From Cristatella mucedo (Eukaryota; Bryozoa; Phylactolaemata; Cristatellidae): a stretch of DNA of 64,000 nt. A model generated the notes under the pieces. That model saw only the letters and a program-made list of their open reading frames with translations, did not search any database and was not told the DNA's origin. The position numbers and the translations under genes were made by a program. The first letter of the stretch is position 1. Each line of letters opens with the position of its first letter. This document shows positions 9,965-20,930 of this stretch, piece after piece. The DNA lies in the NCBI GenBank assembly GCA_009760855.2, contig WPIO01000037.1:3166001-3230000 (forward strand), written 5' to 3'.

Positions 9965-10137
9965 CGTGATGGCACACTAGGTAAGGCGGTTGCTTTCACG
10001 TCCTCGGTCCTGAGGTCGTGGGTTCGATTCCTGCGGTGAGCGATCCTTTATCGCCACTGCAAGCGGTGGTGATAGCCGTATAGGCTCTTCTGCCGCAATA
10101 CAAAAAGAGGCTGTTTAATCAGCCAGGATTTATTTAT
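9965..10137 (+). mobile_element. tRNA-derived SINE (SINE-A), well preserved
   Basis: The head reads 'tgatggcacactaggtaaggcggttgc' (A-box-like) and 'gtgggttcgattcctgcgg' (B-box). The body is 'gatcctttatcgccactgcaagcggtggtgatagccgt' and the 3' part is 'caaaaagaggctgtttaatcagc', followed by an ATTT-rich end. It lacks a normal tRNA acceptor stem. Confidence 0.92.
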
Positions 10138-10299
10138 TATTTGTCTACGTTACTTTGAATTGGGCCAGCCACTAAAAAGCAAAACGTTTCAGCTTGCCCA
10201 GCTGCGTTGCAGCGGTCCACTCACGTGACGGTCTCGAAGTGCGAGCCTCATCCACATCGTCTAAATGCTTCTAAATGAAGGTGCCGCGAAAATCGCTCT
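10138..10299. other. unassigned
   Basis: Nothing recognised between SINE-A and the AT repeat. Confidence 0.4.
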
Positions 10300-10316
10300 G
10301 GTATATATATAAATAA

Positions 10317-10368
<52 letters not shown>

Positions 10369-10417
10369 CATTTATTTTAAGTATATATATATATATAATA
10401 TATATATATATAAATAA

Positions 10418-10469
<52 letters not shown>

Positions 10470-10470
10470 G
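10300..10470. repeat. (AT)n microsatellite with ATAA interruptions
   Basis: Alternating TA with repeated 'aaataaataaatatat' blocks. It is self-complementary and could extrude cruciforms. Confidence 0.97.
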
Positions 10471-10649
10471 TATACTATACACGCACGCACGCATATGTAT
10501 ATATATATCCGGCGCATCCGATATATCCGGATACACAAGCTATACAGATATATACCGGATGTACCGGATGTGTATTATACCGGTATATAATTGTATTTCC
10601 GGTGTACCCGGTACATATCTGTGCGTAATACACATCCGTTATATACAGC
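10471..10649 (+). repeat. degenerate CCGGATAT/CCGGTGTA-type short repeats
   Basis: Repeated phrases 'ccggcgcatccgatatatccggatacac', 'ataccggatgtaccggatgtg' and 'ataccggtatata' form a diverged minisatellite next to the AT tract. There is no coding potential. Confidence 0.55.
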
Positions 10650-11924
10650 GTGCTTCAGGTAAGAAAGTCAGCACGACCCAAGCTTCGACGCGGTCGCTGC
10701 TGTGCCACTTTTGCGGCGGCGGCGGCGGCGGCGGCGGCTGAGCAGCGCAATCGCTGCGAAATCGCCATGCTGCGGCGCGAGGCTACCGTTTATCGGCGTT
10801 CGGCTTCCGGTCGCGCCGCTTCCGGCTCAACGACAAGAACGAGAGCGCCTGCGCGAGGGGCGCCGGCGCCACGCTCCGGTCGCCGCCGCGAGCGTGCGGG
10901 CCGCCGCCGCGAGAAGAAGCGCCGCCGCCGGCTCACGCTGCTGCGAACCGCGCACGAATTCGCTCGCATTCGCGTTCGGCAGTCGTCGACGTGCGCGCGC
11001 GCGCGAGCGGAGCGTGTCTGCTGGTGCTGCCGTTCGTCAGCTCCGAGCGTCGCTCCGAGCGTCGCTCCGAGCGTCGCTCCGAGCGTCGCTCTCGCTCTTC
11101 CTCCATGCGATCGCGTGCGCGTCTGCGACGCCTCGCGCCGGGCGAGCATCCGCCCGAGAAAAGCGCGATCCGAAGTCGCTGCGCACGTTCGCCGAGCGCC
11201 GAGCGCGCGCGCTCGTGGGTGGAGCGAGTGAGCGCGCACCCGCCCACGCCTGCTGAGGCTGACGCGTGGCGCAAGCGCGAGAAAGGGACAGAGACGAATA
11301 TCAAGGGCCCCAAGGCCTCGGCGGCACCGTCCAGCTGGCAGACTCTCCAGCTATTCCACGCTTGCGGCGGCCCGTCCATCAAGCGCTCCGCGCCATCATT
11401 GACCGGGTCGGCATCTCAGCCGCTCCCGGACGAGATTGCGCAGCCCCTCGGCTTCCGCGCGCTGCGGCGCGTGGCGTGCGGCGATGGCGCTTGGCTAGAG
11501 GGGCGCATCTGGAGCTGCCTCGGCGGCGGCGGCTGCCGCTGCGGCCTCAGTTGCCGCCGCCGCCGAGGCAGCAGCCGAGACTTCTGGGAATGTCTGTGCG
11601 TGCATCCCCGCCGCACTGCCTGACGTAGAAGCGAGCTCCAATCGATCCGCAAAAATAGCGTGAAGCCTCGCGAAATGGCGCTTGAGCCGCGCCGCCCTCA
11701 AGCGCGTCTCCTTTCGCTGTTATCGCGCCAGCGCGTGCGACTCCAAGGCCTCGACGCCGCTCAGGAGGGGTCAGCCTTAGGTGGGGGCCTTAGGTGGGGG
11801 TGGGTGGAGGGATGGAGGGAGGGGGATTTAGGGGTAATGCAGCCCGGCAGCGAAACATGGCAAAGTAAAAGCGCTGAAGCAGGTTCAGCGCTGGAGTCGC
11901 AGGCTGGATGGACGGAAGCGGTGA
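10650..11924. other. CpG island-like DNA, no gene recognised
   Basis: Very GC-rich, with (CGG)n at about 10712-10738 and a 12-bp tandem at 11040-11093. Long ORFs are open in several frames on both strands (10650-11231 +, 10790-11239 -, 10991-11623 +). They are Arg/Ala-rich and mutually overlapping, without domains. Confidence 0.4.
11040..11093 (+). repeat. 12-bp tandem repeat (GAGCGTCGCTCC) x about 4.5
   Basis: Each unit is nearly palindromic (GAGCG..CGCTC). As 12 is a multiple of 3, it gives the clean four-residue repeats ERRS, SVAP or ASLR in the three frames. Confidence 0.9.
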
Positions 11925-11925
11925 G

Positions 11926-12112
11926 CCGTGATGGCTCACTAGGTAAGGTGGTTGCTTTCACGACCTCGGTCCTGAGGTCGTGGGTTCGATTCCTGCGGTG
12001 GGCGATCCTTTATCGCCACTGCAAGCGGTGGTGATAGCCGTGAACGGCTCTTCTGTCGCTATACAAAAAGAGGCTGTTTAATCAGCGAGGATTTATTCAT
12101 TTATTTAAGCGG
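11926..12112 (+). mobile_element. tRNA-derived SINE (SINE-A), well preserved
   Basis: Nearly identical to 9965-10137: 'actaggtaaggtggttgctt', 'cctgaggtcgtgggttcgat', the Tcc-t-rich body, 'ctatacaaaaagaggctgt' and an ATTT end. Confidence 0.92.
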
Positions 12113-12348
12113 ATGCGGCTCAAAACGTAACAGCGTGACCAGCTCTCGCCTACCGAACACAACCAGCCAGCCGACGGCTCAGTTGCCGAGCGGCTAAGCG
12201 CCGGCTAAGCAGCAACCGGTTTGGACGGTGGCTATTTGGGCGCTCGCGTGGGCCGCGTCAAATTTCAAAGCACTGCGTCCACTGCGCGCGCGGAGCGTCG
12301 TCGACTTTGGCTCGGCGCGCTCGCGCCAGCGCTTACCCAAGAGAGCGC

Positions 12349-12396
<48 letters not shown>

Positions 12397-13957
12397 TGCT
12401 GCTGCTTTATGACCACAGGTTTGGGTCGTAATCGAGAGGATGACTCGGTCGCTGTGGCGCGCAGTGCGCAGTCGTCGAATCGGCGGCGAGCTTAGCCGGC
12501 AAGAGCGTGACTGATAATCGTTTGTCGTGGTACCTGAATATTTCTATGGCTAGGAATCGAATAGGTGATAATCTGCGGCCGAGGCCGCATAACGCCGACG
12601 CCACGAGATAGGCTGTCGGTTGTATTTCCGGAGTTGGCTTAGGCATTTGAGCTCTAGGCCGCCGAGCCTTTGGGTGTGAAAGTCGTGGCAGCTGTGAGAA
12701 GCCTGTAATCCCCCCCGTTGCTGTCAAATAGACGCATACACGCTACGGATACGGACTTGTTACGTTACGGACGTGTGAGAGCTCTCTTCGTCGCTGCCGC
12801 GTTTTGCTGCCGTCGGCATAACTGCGTGCATGTATGCTGCACCAACAAGTCACGATACAAGCCGCGATACAAGGTTCACGCGTTTCCGGTATTCGTCGAG
12901 CGTCTGCTGAGAGACTAGCGCCACTGTGAGCGCTACGTTCGCGGCCTAGCTCTGCCGGGACGTGGAAGCCGCGCGTCAATTTTGCTACGCCGCGACGTCC
13001 GACGCGGAGCGAAGCCCTTTGGCGCGTTAAAAGCGCACGGGGCTCATCCCAGGAACAAGAGCGGCTGCGACCGAAGGCGTCAGTGCCAACGAAGAAACTC
13101 GTCAGCCGACGGACGGACCCGCGCGCGCTTTAGCCTTCCGCCTGCCCGCCTGCCCGCCCGCCGCGTCGCGTCGCCGGCTCCGGCGCGGCGCGCGAGCGCG
13201 TTGCCCCGGCGCATGATTCAATCGGACGACGTGGAGCGGACAGCGTCGCCAGGCGGCGGCGGCAAAGAATCGCCGAGGTCGCTTGGTCCAAACGGCGGCC
13301 GGCGGTGGCAGCTGCCTCTCGCGTGCGCGCAGGAGAGAGGAGGACGCGCGAGAGGTTGGTCTCGGTCGCGCCGTTGGCCCGCGCCGACGCGCCGACGCCG
13401 TGCCCCCAGCCGCCGAGTCCGCGCGCGCGCCCGCGGCCGATGACGGATGAGGCCGCCGCCGACGAGAGGCCGACGAAGGGGGCGCGACGCGAGGCGGAGA
13501 ACTTTAGTGAGCGCCAGGCGCGGGCGATCGTCTGACGCCGGCCGCGCTCGGGCCACCGTGCTGCTACTCGCTGTGCGATTCGCCGCCCGTTGGCCTTCCA
13601 CCCTGATCGCTATCGTCGTCGTCCGCGCGCGGGGCCGGGGTCGCTCGCGGCGGCGGCGGCCGCCGCCGCCGAGGCAGTAGGCGGCGGGCTCTCGCCAATT
13701 AGCATTTTTGTCGAGCGACGTCGCCAGAGGTGCCGCCGCCGTCGCTGGCACCGCCGTTGGCGGGCGTTTGCCTTTGACGGCCAGTAGTCACGGTGATGCC
13801 GCGCGCGCAATTTGCATAGCCGACCGGTTGGCCGTGGCAGCGCTCCGCGCGAGCGTGCCCCAGTCAGCGAGTCCCACCGCCGCCGCCGCCGCCGCCGCCG
13901 ACCGTCACGTGTCCTCTCCCCGTTTGTTGCCAACGAGTGTTCTTGTTTCGACGTCGC
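12113..13957. other. CpG-rich DNA upstream of second SMB gene
   Basis: It contains (CCG)n at 12348-12395 running into CTG repeats, another (CCG)n at about 13871-13899, and overlapping ORFs on both strands (12982-13443 +, 13218-13751 -, 13447-13680 +), all Arg/Ala/Pro-rich. It is probably the promoter-proximal CpG island of the gene starting at 14031. Confidence 0.4.
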
Positions 13958-13965
13958 TATATATG
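13958..13965 (+). promoter_or_regulatory. TATA box of second SMB gene
   Basis: TATATATG at 13958-13965, 66 bp before the ATG at 14031. A start site about 30 bp downstream would leave a 5' UTR of roughly 40 nt. It is an AT-rich element isolated in very GC-rich DNA. Confidence 0.5.
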
Positions 13966-14030
13966 CTGCGCGCTCTGCCGAGCCTGCATAATTTGCAAGA
14001 TCAGCAGCGCCGATCATAGGAGAGAGAGAT

Positions 14031-14076
14031 ATGACGACAGGGTCGATGGCGCAGCTGCTTGCCGCGATAGCAGCGG
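14031..14076 (+). CDS. exon 1 (coding part) of second SMB gene
   Basis: Encodes 15 residues plus one base (phase 1) of the signal peptide. A purine-rich leader, agagagagat, precedes the ATG. Confidence 0.75.
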
Positions 14077-15709
14077 GTAAGCTGCGCGTGCGGCACAGGC
14101 GGCTCGCTGAGCGGCCGCCGACGGACGCCGCTGTCGAGGGAACGCGGCGAAAATGCGAGCGCTGCTTGGCGCGCGCCGTCTGCTCTCGCGGCCGCGAAAG
14201 CTCGACGACGCTCGCACGCTGCCTTCAGCAGCTCGATGCTCGCGAGCGTCGTCGATAAAGAAAGAAGAGCTCCGGCGAGTGACGTCACTCCGGCGCGTGA
14301 CGTCGCTCGCTTCTCCCTTCTTCCGTTCGCGTCGCGCCCCGATGGTGCCGAGTGGCACCGTCGGGGCGCGCGCCCGGTAGCCGCCCGCCCTTCTCTCGCG
14401 GACGTTCGGCGCCTGGCTGCGAGCGAGCGCGGGGTCCCGCCCCCGGGGGCTCGCCGCGGCTGCGCGCGAGCGAGCGAGCGCGCGCAGCCGCGGCGGCGAG
14501 TGCACCGAGCGAATGCCTCGCGACGACGTAGCTCCAGTGCCGACGGCTTTCTTTTCCTTCCCAGCCGCGCTGCTGCTGAGCTACGTGGACTCGGCGACCA
14601 TCACTTCCGCTTCCGTCGCAAAGACGCAGGAGAGCGAAAATCCGACGCTCGAGGATGCCGCGAAGCAGCGACAGGTTGACCAGCCGGTCAATATGGTCAA
14701 TATGGATGTCGCAGCGGCCGCCGGCGACGTCGCGCCGCCACCGAGTGTCGTTGGAAGCGGCGACGCAACCGAGCATGCAGCCGCGACGTCCGCCGGCGAT
14801 ACGGCTAGCAGTGGCGATGGTGGTGGCGCCGCTGCCTTCGCCAAGAAGGAGCCGCATAAAACCACCGCCCCCACTAAGACGACGCCTTTTCCGGAACCGA
14901 CCAAGGAGCAGAAGACGCCTTTTCCGGAACCGACCAAGGAGCAGAAGACGACGCCTTTTCCGGAACCGACCAAGGAGCAGAAGACGCCTTTTCCGGAACC
15001 GACCAAGGAACAGAAGACGACACCTTTTCCGGAACCGACCAAGGAGCAGAAGACGCCTTTTCCTGAACCAACCAAGGAGCAGAAGACGACACCTTTCCCG
15101 GAACCGACCAAGGAGCAGACGACTTATCCGGAACCGACCAAGGAGCAGACGACTTATCCGGAACCGACCAAGGAGCAGACGAAGACGCCTTTACCGGAGC
15201 CGACCAAGGAGCAGACGAAGTCGCCGCTACCGGAACCGACCAAGGAGCAGACGCAGACGCCTTTACCGGAACCGACCAAGGAGCAGACAAAGACGCCGCT
15301 ACCAGAACCGACCAAGGAGCAGACGAAGACGACTTTACCGGAACCGACCAAGGAGCAGACGAAGACGCCTTTACCGGAACCGACCAAGGAGCAGACGACT
15401 CTGCCGATACCGACCAAGGAGCAGACGACGACACTGGCGACGACGGCGGCCACGCCGGAGAAGTCGTGGCCGTCCGTTGAGGGCAGAACTACGACGGAGG
15501 CGATGCCTACGAACATGACGTGCTCAGGCAGGTGCTGCGCCGGCGACTCGGAGGACTGCTGGACGAAGAAGGGAAGCTACTACTGTGCCTGCGACGAGCA
15601 GTGCCTCTCGTCGGGAGACTGCTGCGACGACTTCAACATCGCCAACTGCCCGCCTGGCGCCACGTCCATGTGGTCGCGACTCTCCTACTACCTCAGCAAC
15701 TACGACTGA
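14031..15709 (+). CDS. secreted PEPTKEQ-repeat protein with C-terminal somatomedin-B-like domain (two exons)
   Basis: Seen: exon 1 is 14031-14076, donor gtaagc; exon 2 is 14565-15709, acceptor after tttcttttccttcccag. The phase-1 junction (G|CC = Ala) gives 396 aa. Residues 1-26 form a signal peptide (MAQLLAAIAAAALLLSYVDSA, cut after DSA). An Ala/Gly/Ser-rich stretch follows. Then come 16 tandem units of 9-12 residues sharing PEPTKEQ, in three blocks: seven FPEP, two YPEP, six LPEP, and a final LPIP. Residues 332-396 hold a ten-cysteine SMB-like domain with exactly the spacing of the 4530-5271 protein, then a short aromatic tail. Inferred: an extracellular protein with a flexible, probably extended and possibly O-glycosylated Thr/Pro/Lys/Glu stalk that presents the SMB knot. 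The same intron position and phase make it a paralogue of the 4530 gene. Confidence 0.85.
14565..15709 (+). CDS. exon 2 of second SMB gene
   Basis: Holds the rest of the signal peptide, the repeats and the SMB-like domain, ending at TGA 15707-15709. The frame is open upstream to an in-frame ATG at 14513. Starting there would lose the N-terminal signal, so splicing from 14076 is preferred. Confidence 0.85.
14880..15432 (+). repeat. in-frame coding tandem repeats of PEPTKEQ units
   Basis: Sixteen units of 27, 33 or 36 bp. The first seven alternate 36 and 33 bp (TTPFPEPTKEQK / TPFPEPTKEQK), indicating duplication of a 69-bp two-unit block. All length changes keep frame. Confidence 0.95.
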
Positions 15710-16330
15710 GCCCCGCCTCTCAGCCTCGACTCGCCCCTGCGTATCGCTCGCGCCCCAGGAAGTGAGCGACTCACTTCGCTAGTCTCCCTTCTTTCTCGCT
15801 TTCTCTTCGTTCTCGTCCATCGCGGCTTCTCCTGAGTCGAAGGCAGACTGAGCGGCTGTCGCTGCAGCCGTCGCCGCCGCCGCTCACGTGCGACGCTGCG
15901 GCGCCCGGCCCGACGATCGCCGCGGCGTCGCGCGACTTGCTGTCGCGCTGGTCGCTGGCCGCGCGCGGAATTTAGCGCGCGGTCTCCCCGAGGGGCGCGA
16001 CCCCCCCCCAGGGGCGGGCCGCAGGGACGTCAATAAAAACATGCCTCCTCGACTTGCGTGGTCTTGCAGGCGCAGTTGCTGCAAAACTAGTTCGCGGCTT
16101 CCTCGTTCCAGTCAGAGCTACGCCACACACAGTGCTCGTAATGGTGCTAGTCTCAGCCAACCGGCGACGAATATTGGCGACGCCTGAACGCCTGTAGCGC
16201 GGCAAGCTGCTTGCTGCGGTCTGCTAAGCGTGAGGAAGCGTGGCAAAGATAAGGACTGACTGTCCATCGACAGGCACGAAAAGACTACGGTAGATCTTCC
16301 TAATCGATCCTAGCAAAGGTCAAGTCGAAC
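15710..16330 (+). other. 3' UTR and downstream flank of second SMB gene
   Basis: GC-rich 3' UTR to the AATAAA at 16032, then unassigned sequence up to the LINE. Confidence 0.5.
16032..16037 (+). terminator. polyadenylation signal AATAAA of second SMB gene
   Basis: AATAAA about 323 bp after the stop, followed within 35 bp by the GT-rich 'cttgcgtggtcttgcag', as expected for a cleavage region. Confidence 0.6.
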
Positions 16331-17861
16331 TTCTATATACAAAAATATCGTTGAATTAAACAAAAATGCACAATCCAACAATGCTGATGTCTAAGATCAA
16401 CCATCACCTCCTTGACCGCTCCCAGATTAGCTCCTTCCATTGCGATCCTTGTGATGATCTAGCTCATTGCTTCGCTAGCTTTTGCGTCCACACGATTGAC
16501 AAGATCATGGAGTCCATCCCTAGGGTGGCAGCATCCCTCTGGAATCCTGTCCCTCAATTACATGCATCACCTCAATGTCTACATTAAGAGAGGCCACACG
16601 ACCTTGTCGTGAAGTTTATATCCCAATCAATGAAGACTACTAGTCCTCTAGACCCTATTCCCCATAATATCATTCAAGGAACCACTGAAGTATTGGGTGC
16701 CTCGGAGCTCTGTACTCGTCTCGGTCTCGTTCTTTTCACAGTTTATACTCTTCCTCTTTCCTATTTGATTGCCAGGCATAATCTCGGAATTCACTGTTAT
16801 GCAGGTGACACTGAGTTGTACGTTTGCTTTGATCCCTCTCAGCCCTCCAGCGCGTCAAATTCTTTCTACTCCCTTGCTGCATGTATTGATGACATCCGCA
16901 CACGGATGGCAGCAAACTTTCTTAAACTGATTGATGATAAAACCAACCTACTAGTTATGGGCAAACCAAGTGTGATTCAGAAATCGGAAAGATTAACGCT
17001 TACAATCGGCTCTGCCAGCATATCTTCTGTTAATCTAGGTGTCCTATTCCAAAGTGACCTTTTATTAGACAACCACATTAGCCCCACAGTCAAGTCCTCC
17101 CACTTTCAGCTACATAAAATAGCCGAAATTCTGGCTTGTTTAGGCAGGGCATCTAAATTGGTCCATGCATTTGTGACATCCCATCTTGACTTCTGTAACT
17201 CACTGCTTGCTGGTCTACCGGCCTTAGCAATCAGGCGCTTACAGCTGGTGCAAAACTCTGCAGCTAGCTTTGTCTGTTCTGAGCTTCGCAGTTGCCACAT
17301 CACCACCACTTCTCGCCGACCTGCAGTGGCTCCCAGTCAAGCAACGCACCGACTTCAAGGTCAAGGTCACTCACTTTTATGTCTCTTCTTTCTCTGGCTA
17401 TAGCCTACCTATCACAACTACTCGCCAACCTGGTGAAGAATCGTACAACCCGCTTTCTGACTCGAATCGTTTAGCCATACCTCGTACGAACCTCAAAACC
17501 GTCGGAGACCGCGCCTCTAGTTCCTACACTCCCAAAGCCTCGAACTCACTAGCGACGCATGTCACAACGTCCCCTTAAATGACGATATTTAAAAAGAAGC
17601 TAAAATGCATCTATTTATCGCAGCATTTAGCTGGTCCTTGCGATTCGTCCTTTGAGTGCATATGCGTGCTGGCACGGTGCATGCTCCCACTAACTATATT
17701 TGCCTGCAGCCCCTGTGCATGACGTCACTAACCATGTTATGCTCGCTGTCATTGAGCACGCTACCACCAACCATTCGATCGTGCCTCCTACTATGAAAAT
17801 ATCAAGTGCCTTGAAAAAAGATTGAGTTCTCTGGGGGCGCCATAACAAATGTATAATCTAC
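16331..17861 (+). mobile_element. LINE (CR1/L2-like) copy with internal deletion and frameshifts
   Basis: From about 16366 it reads the endonuclease-RT linker (DDLAHCFASFCVHTIDKI). It then jumps near 16690 to the RT region LFTVYTLPLSYLIARHNLGI and HCYAGDTELYVCF. The catalytic YADD motif has become YAGD, so the copy is dead. RT fingers are missing between 16660 and 16700. The C-terminal part (LVHAFVTSHLDFCNSLLAGL) follows, then frameshifts after about 17290, and the 3' UTR with the CTCTGGGGGCGCC tail to 17861. Confidence 0.85.
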
Positions 17862-18324
17862 TAAATCAAGCGAGAATTCCGTCACACCGCAAGATGGCGC
17901 AATTGCGTCACGTGGCTAGATGGCGAACTTCCGTCAACCGGCAAGATGGCGCGCTGTCTTCCGCTAAGGAACAACTATGACAAGCAAAGCGAGCCCACAA
18001 GCTGCTGCAGTGAGCTGCTGCTCGTTATTAGTACAGCAGGTGCTGCACCAATGCACCTATGCCGGTATGCCGACAGGAGCAGGAACAAGTCCGTGCCCAT
18101 GATTTAGATTTAGTCCATGTCCATGATTTGTTTATTTAACAGCGGCGTACGGTTACCGGCGTTTAACTGCGGCCGTGACGTACCGTGTGAGCTCTCCGGA
18201 CCGGAGCTCAAATAAGCTCAAATGCCAACGCCGAGTCCGGAATCACAACTGCTTGCCTACGTCGCGGGCCGGCTTGTATACAGCCTCGGCCCTGATTATT
18301 ACATAATCGCACAATCGCGAATAA
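17862..18324. other. unassigned, with repeated AAGATGGCGC-type motifs
   Basis: Between 17875 and 17970 the phrases 'cgtcacaccgcaagatggcgc', 'cgtggctagatggcgaac' and 'cgtcaaccggcaagatggcgc' repeat. The same phrase occurs at 21143-21175. They contain YY1-like (AAGATGGCG) cores. No coding frame is seen. Confidence 0.45.
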
Positions 18325-18500
18325 TGACCCGCTAGGTAAGGCGGTTGCTTTCATGACCTCGGCCCCGAGGTCGTGGGTTCGATTCCTGCGGTGGGCGATT
18401 CTTTATCGCCACTACAAGCGGTGGTGATAGCCGTAAAGGCTCTTCTGTTGCTATACAAAAAGAGGCTGTTTAATCAGCTAGGATTTATTATTTTATTATA
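18325..18500 (+). mobile_element. tRNA-derived SINE (SINE-A), slightly 5'-diverged
   Basis: 'ccgctaggtaaggcggttgc', 'gaggtcgtgggttcgattcc', the body with 'ggtggtgatagccgtaaagg', and 'caaaaagaggctgtttaatc'. It ends in ATTT-rich sequence. Confidence 0.9.
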
Positions 18501-19309
18501 ATCCGGCTGGCTAAGCTGGCTGGCGCCGCCATTTCGCAGTAGAAGCCAGCATCCGGTCTGCTGGCCCCCATCGAGCCCGCGGATTCGCAAAAATAGGCTT
18601 TGCCCCGGCGACTAGCGTAAGCGCTCGGCGGTTGGCTACACGGGAAGCAGCGGTACGTAGGAGAGGGAGGGGGCGAGGGGCTCGACGATTCGGGGCTGAC
18701 AATTCTCTTTCAGGCCTTGCAGGCTGCTTACAGAGCGGCGCGCTAGCGGCAAGCCGCCGCTCTGGAGGGCAGTTTCCTTCCCGTCGCTGGCCCGGCGCCT
18801 TTCCCGCCGGTCCATCTTTGAATTCGTGCTAGGCGACACCTCGTCGCATAGTTTAACCCATTTCATTGCGGCCTCAGAGAGGTGCGACCGGAGTCTGGGT
18901 ATTAAGGGTAATTTATGCAGCGACATTGCTTGGACAACGGAGCTGCTGACTTGCGTGCGACGATAGTACGCGATCGCAGCCCAGAGGACCAGCGAAGAAC
19001 CAAAGTGCGCCGCTCGCTCACCTTGACCTTGGTCGGGCTGGCGCCGGCCGTTTGTAGCGAGCGAGCGCCCGCCGACAACAAAAGGTCGAGGTTGATTCAT
19101 CGGCCTCTCCACTCACCCATCCTTATGCTGAAATGCGCCGCCTGAGTACGCCTCCAGGCTACGGGAGAGGTCTTGAGCCGAAATAACTTTAATGGGACGA
19201 GAACTGAAGGCACGAGTGGCCAAGTGCGAGCCGACTGTCGACTGTGCAGCTGAAAAATGCCAAAAACTGGATGTTGCCCGTTGATGATCAAAGGATCTTG
19301 ATCATCAAC
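18501..19309. other. unassigned intergenic DNA
   Basis: Overlapping ORFs (18636-19112 -, 18915-19145 +) without domains. It includes a 13-bp perfect inverted repeat at 19279-19310 (arms CGTTGATGATCAA and its complement, loop aggatc) at the edge of the Tc1 remnant. Confidence 0.4.
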
Positions 19310-20930
19310 GTTTTTGATCAGGATGCTGCTCGCCGACGTCAGCACTGGACAACTGCAGTACAGCGGAGCGCAGCCTTGTGCATCGATGAGTCAAAATTCA
19401 ATCTTTATGGCTGCGATAAAAGTACTAGTAATGGGTAAACCCAGTGGGATTCAGAGACTGGAAAGGCTGACTCAAAATTGGCTCTGCCAGCATGTCTCCT
19501 GTTGCATCAGCTCAAAATCTAGGTGTCATATTCCAAAGCGACCTCTCGTTAGACGACCATATCAGCTCCGCGGTCAAATCCGCCTATTTTCAGCTCCATA
19601 ACATGGCTAAAATTCGGGCTTGTTTAGATAAGGATACCGCGTCCAAGTTGGTCCATGCATTCGTGGCATTCCGTCTCAAATTCTGCAACTCACTGCTTAC
19701 TGGCCTACCAGCATGTGCAATCAGGCGATTACAGCTGGTGCAAAACTGTGCAGCTAGGCTTGTCTGTCGTGAGCATCGCAGTTGCCACATTACTCCACTT
19801 CTCGCCGACCTGCACTGGCTACCAGTGAAGCAACGGATTGACTTCAAGGTTTTGTCGCTCACTTTTAGGTCTCTTCATTCTATGGCTCCAGCCTATCTGT
19901 CAGATATACTACCCCATCAGGGCAAGCATCGTACCACCCGCTTTTCGGAATCCAACAGTCTACCCATACCTCGTACAAACCTTAAATCCTTTGGAGACCG
20001 TGCATTTAGTTCGTATGCTTCCAAAGCCTGGAACTCCCTCTCGACCTGTGTCAGAACATCCCCTGACCTGACCACATTTAAAAGGAACTTAAAAACACAC
20101 CTATTTAGGACAGCATTTAGTGGGTCCCTGTGATTCGTCCTTGATGTGCTTATGCGTGCTGACACTGTGCTGTGCATGCTGCCACTAACCACATTTGCAT
20201 GCTGACCCTGTGCATGTCACCCTAACCATAATATTCATTGTGTTTGTTTTTCAAGCATGATTTTACTTACCATTCAATTGCATTTCCCTTTGCAGAAAAT
20301 GTAAAGCGCTTAGAGAGAGATTAAGTTCTCTGAGGGCGCTTTATCAAGTGCATTATTATTATTATTGTTATTATTATTAAGAGGAACTCTACGCACGTTC
20401 GGCGAAGAATGATTGAAGTGTACGCTGACGGCTTTCTGACAGACCGCGAAATTCGGCGGTGGAAGTGTGATGGCCTGGGGGGGGGTGTTTTTTAACTTCC
20501 TGTGTCGGGCGTTAACACAGAATTCAAGGTATCGTGAATCGGTATGTCTGTCTGGGTATTTTTCAGAATTTTAGCTTGCCACCTGGCAACGCTCTTTGCG
20601 AGCTCAATTTCTGTTGGCAGCACGACATCACGATCCAAAGCGCATTGCTGTAGTGGTTAAAGAGTTTTTCATAAACGCCGCGTAACGGCTTCTAGCCAAT
20701 TTAAGCCACGCAGTAGCCAAGCCAAAGCCCAAGTAGTTGAACCCAATTAAACGTCTGTGGGACGACGTCACGACCGCGTTTTAAGGGTCATAATTCCCCA
20801 GCGCACGAAACTTGATGATGAGTTCGTCGAGGTTCAGAACGCTGGCTGGGCGTCCATTCCTCCACAAATTTTCCGGAAGCTGGTTTAGTCAATGTCGGGG
20901 CGATTGCGAGAAGCTGTTAAAAATCTAGGT
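19310..20930 (+). mobile_element. Tc1/mariner transposase remnant, split by a LINE insertion
   Basis: The left part (about 19330-19425) encodes RRQHWTTAVQRSAALCIDESKFNLYGCDK, the Tc1 DESKFNL(F/Y)G motif. The right part (about 20386-20900) encodes KFGGGSVMAWGGVFF and, further on, degenerate WQHD..IQS, PSQSPSSTQLNVCGTT and W-x-SIP-like pieces that follow the Tc1 order (GGGSVMVWG, QDNDPKH, PSQSPDLNPIE). Stops and frameshifts are frequent, so it is dead. Confidence 0.75.
19425..20385 (+). mobile_element. 5'-truncated LINE inserted in the Tc1 remnant
   Basis: Begins at 'ctagtaatgggtaaaccca' (equivalent to 16948 in the other copy). An open 213-codon frame (19492-20133) carries the C-terminal RT region: NLGVIFQSDLSLDDHIS, CNSLLTGLPACAIRRLQLVQ, DLHWLPVKQRIDFKV, SFGDRAFSSYASKAWNSL. 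The 3' UTR ends 'gagggcgctttatcaagtgc' plus an ATT repeat. By eye about ten residues differ from the 45795-46450 copy over roughly 150, so the family was active fairly recently. Confidence 0.9.

Noticed and set aside
9965-10050. Possible tRNA genes (here and at 11930, 18325, 44285)
   Set aside because: A- and B-box-like motifs are present but acceptor stems do not pair and each is followed by the same SINE body; they are SINE heads.
10650-11623. Overlapping 150-210 codon ORFs in a CpG island
   Set aside because: Arg/Ala-rich, open on both strands and including CGG and 12-bp repeats; no gene evidence.
13218-13751. 177-codon minus ORF upstream of the second SMB gene
   Set aside because: Arg-rich with no domain, overlapping plus ORFs of equal quality; composition effect.
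14581-15518. ORFs in the other frames of the PEPTKEQ repeat (VGSGKGV, RNRPRSRRR, APWSVP)
   Set aside because: The repeat length is a multiple of 3, so shadows are regular too. Signal peptide, SMB domain and stop position support only the 14031-15709 frame.
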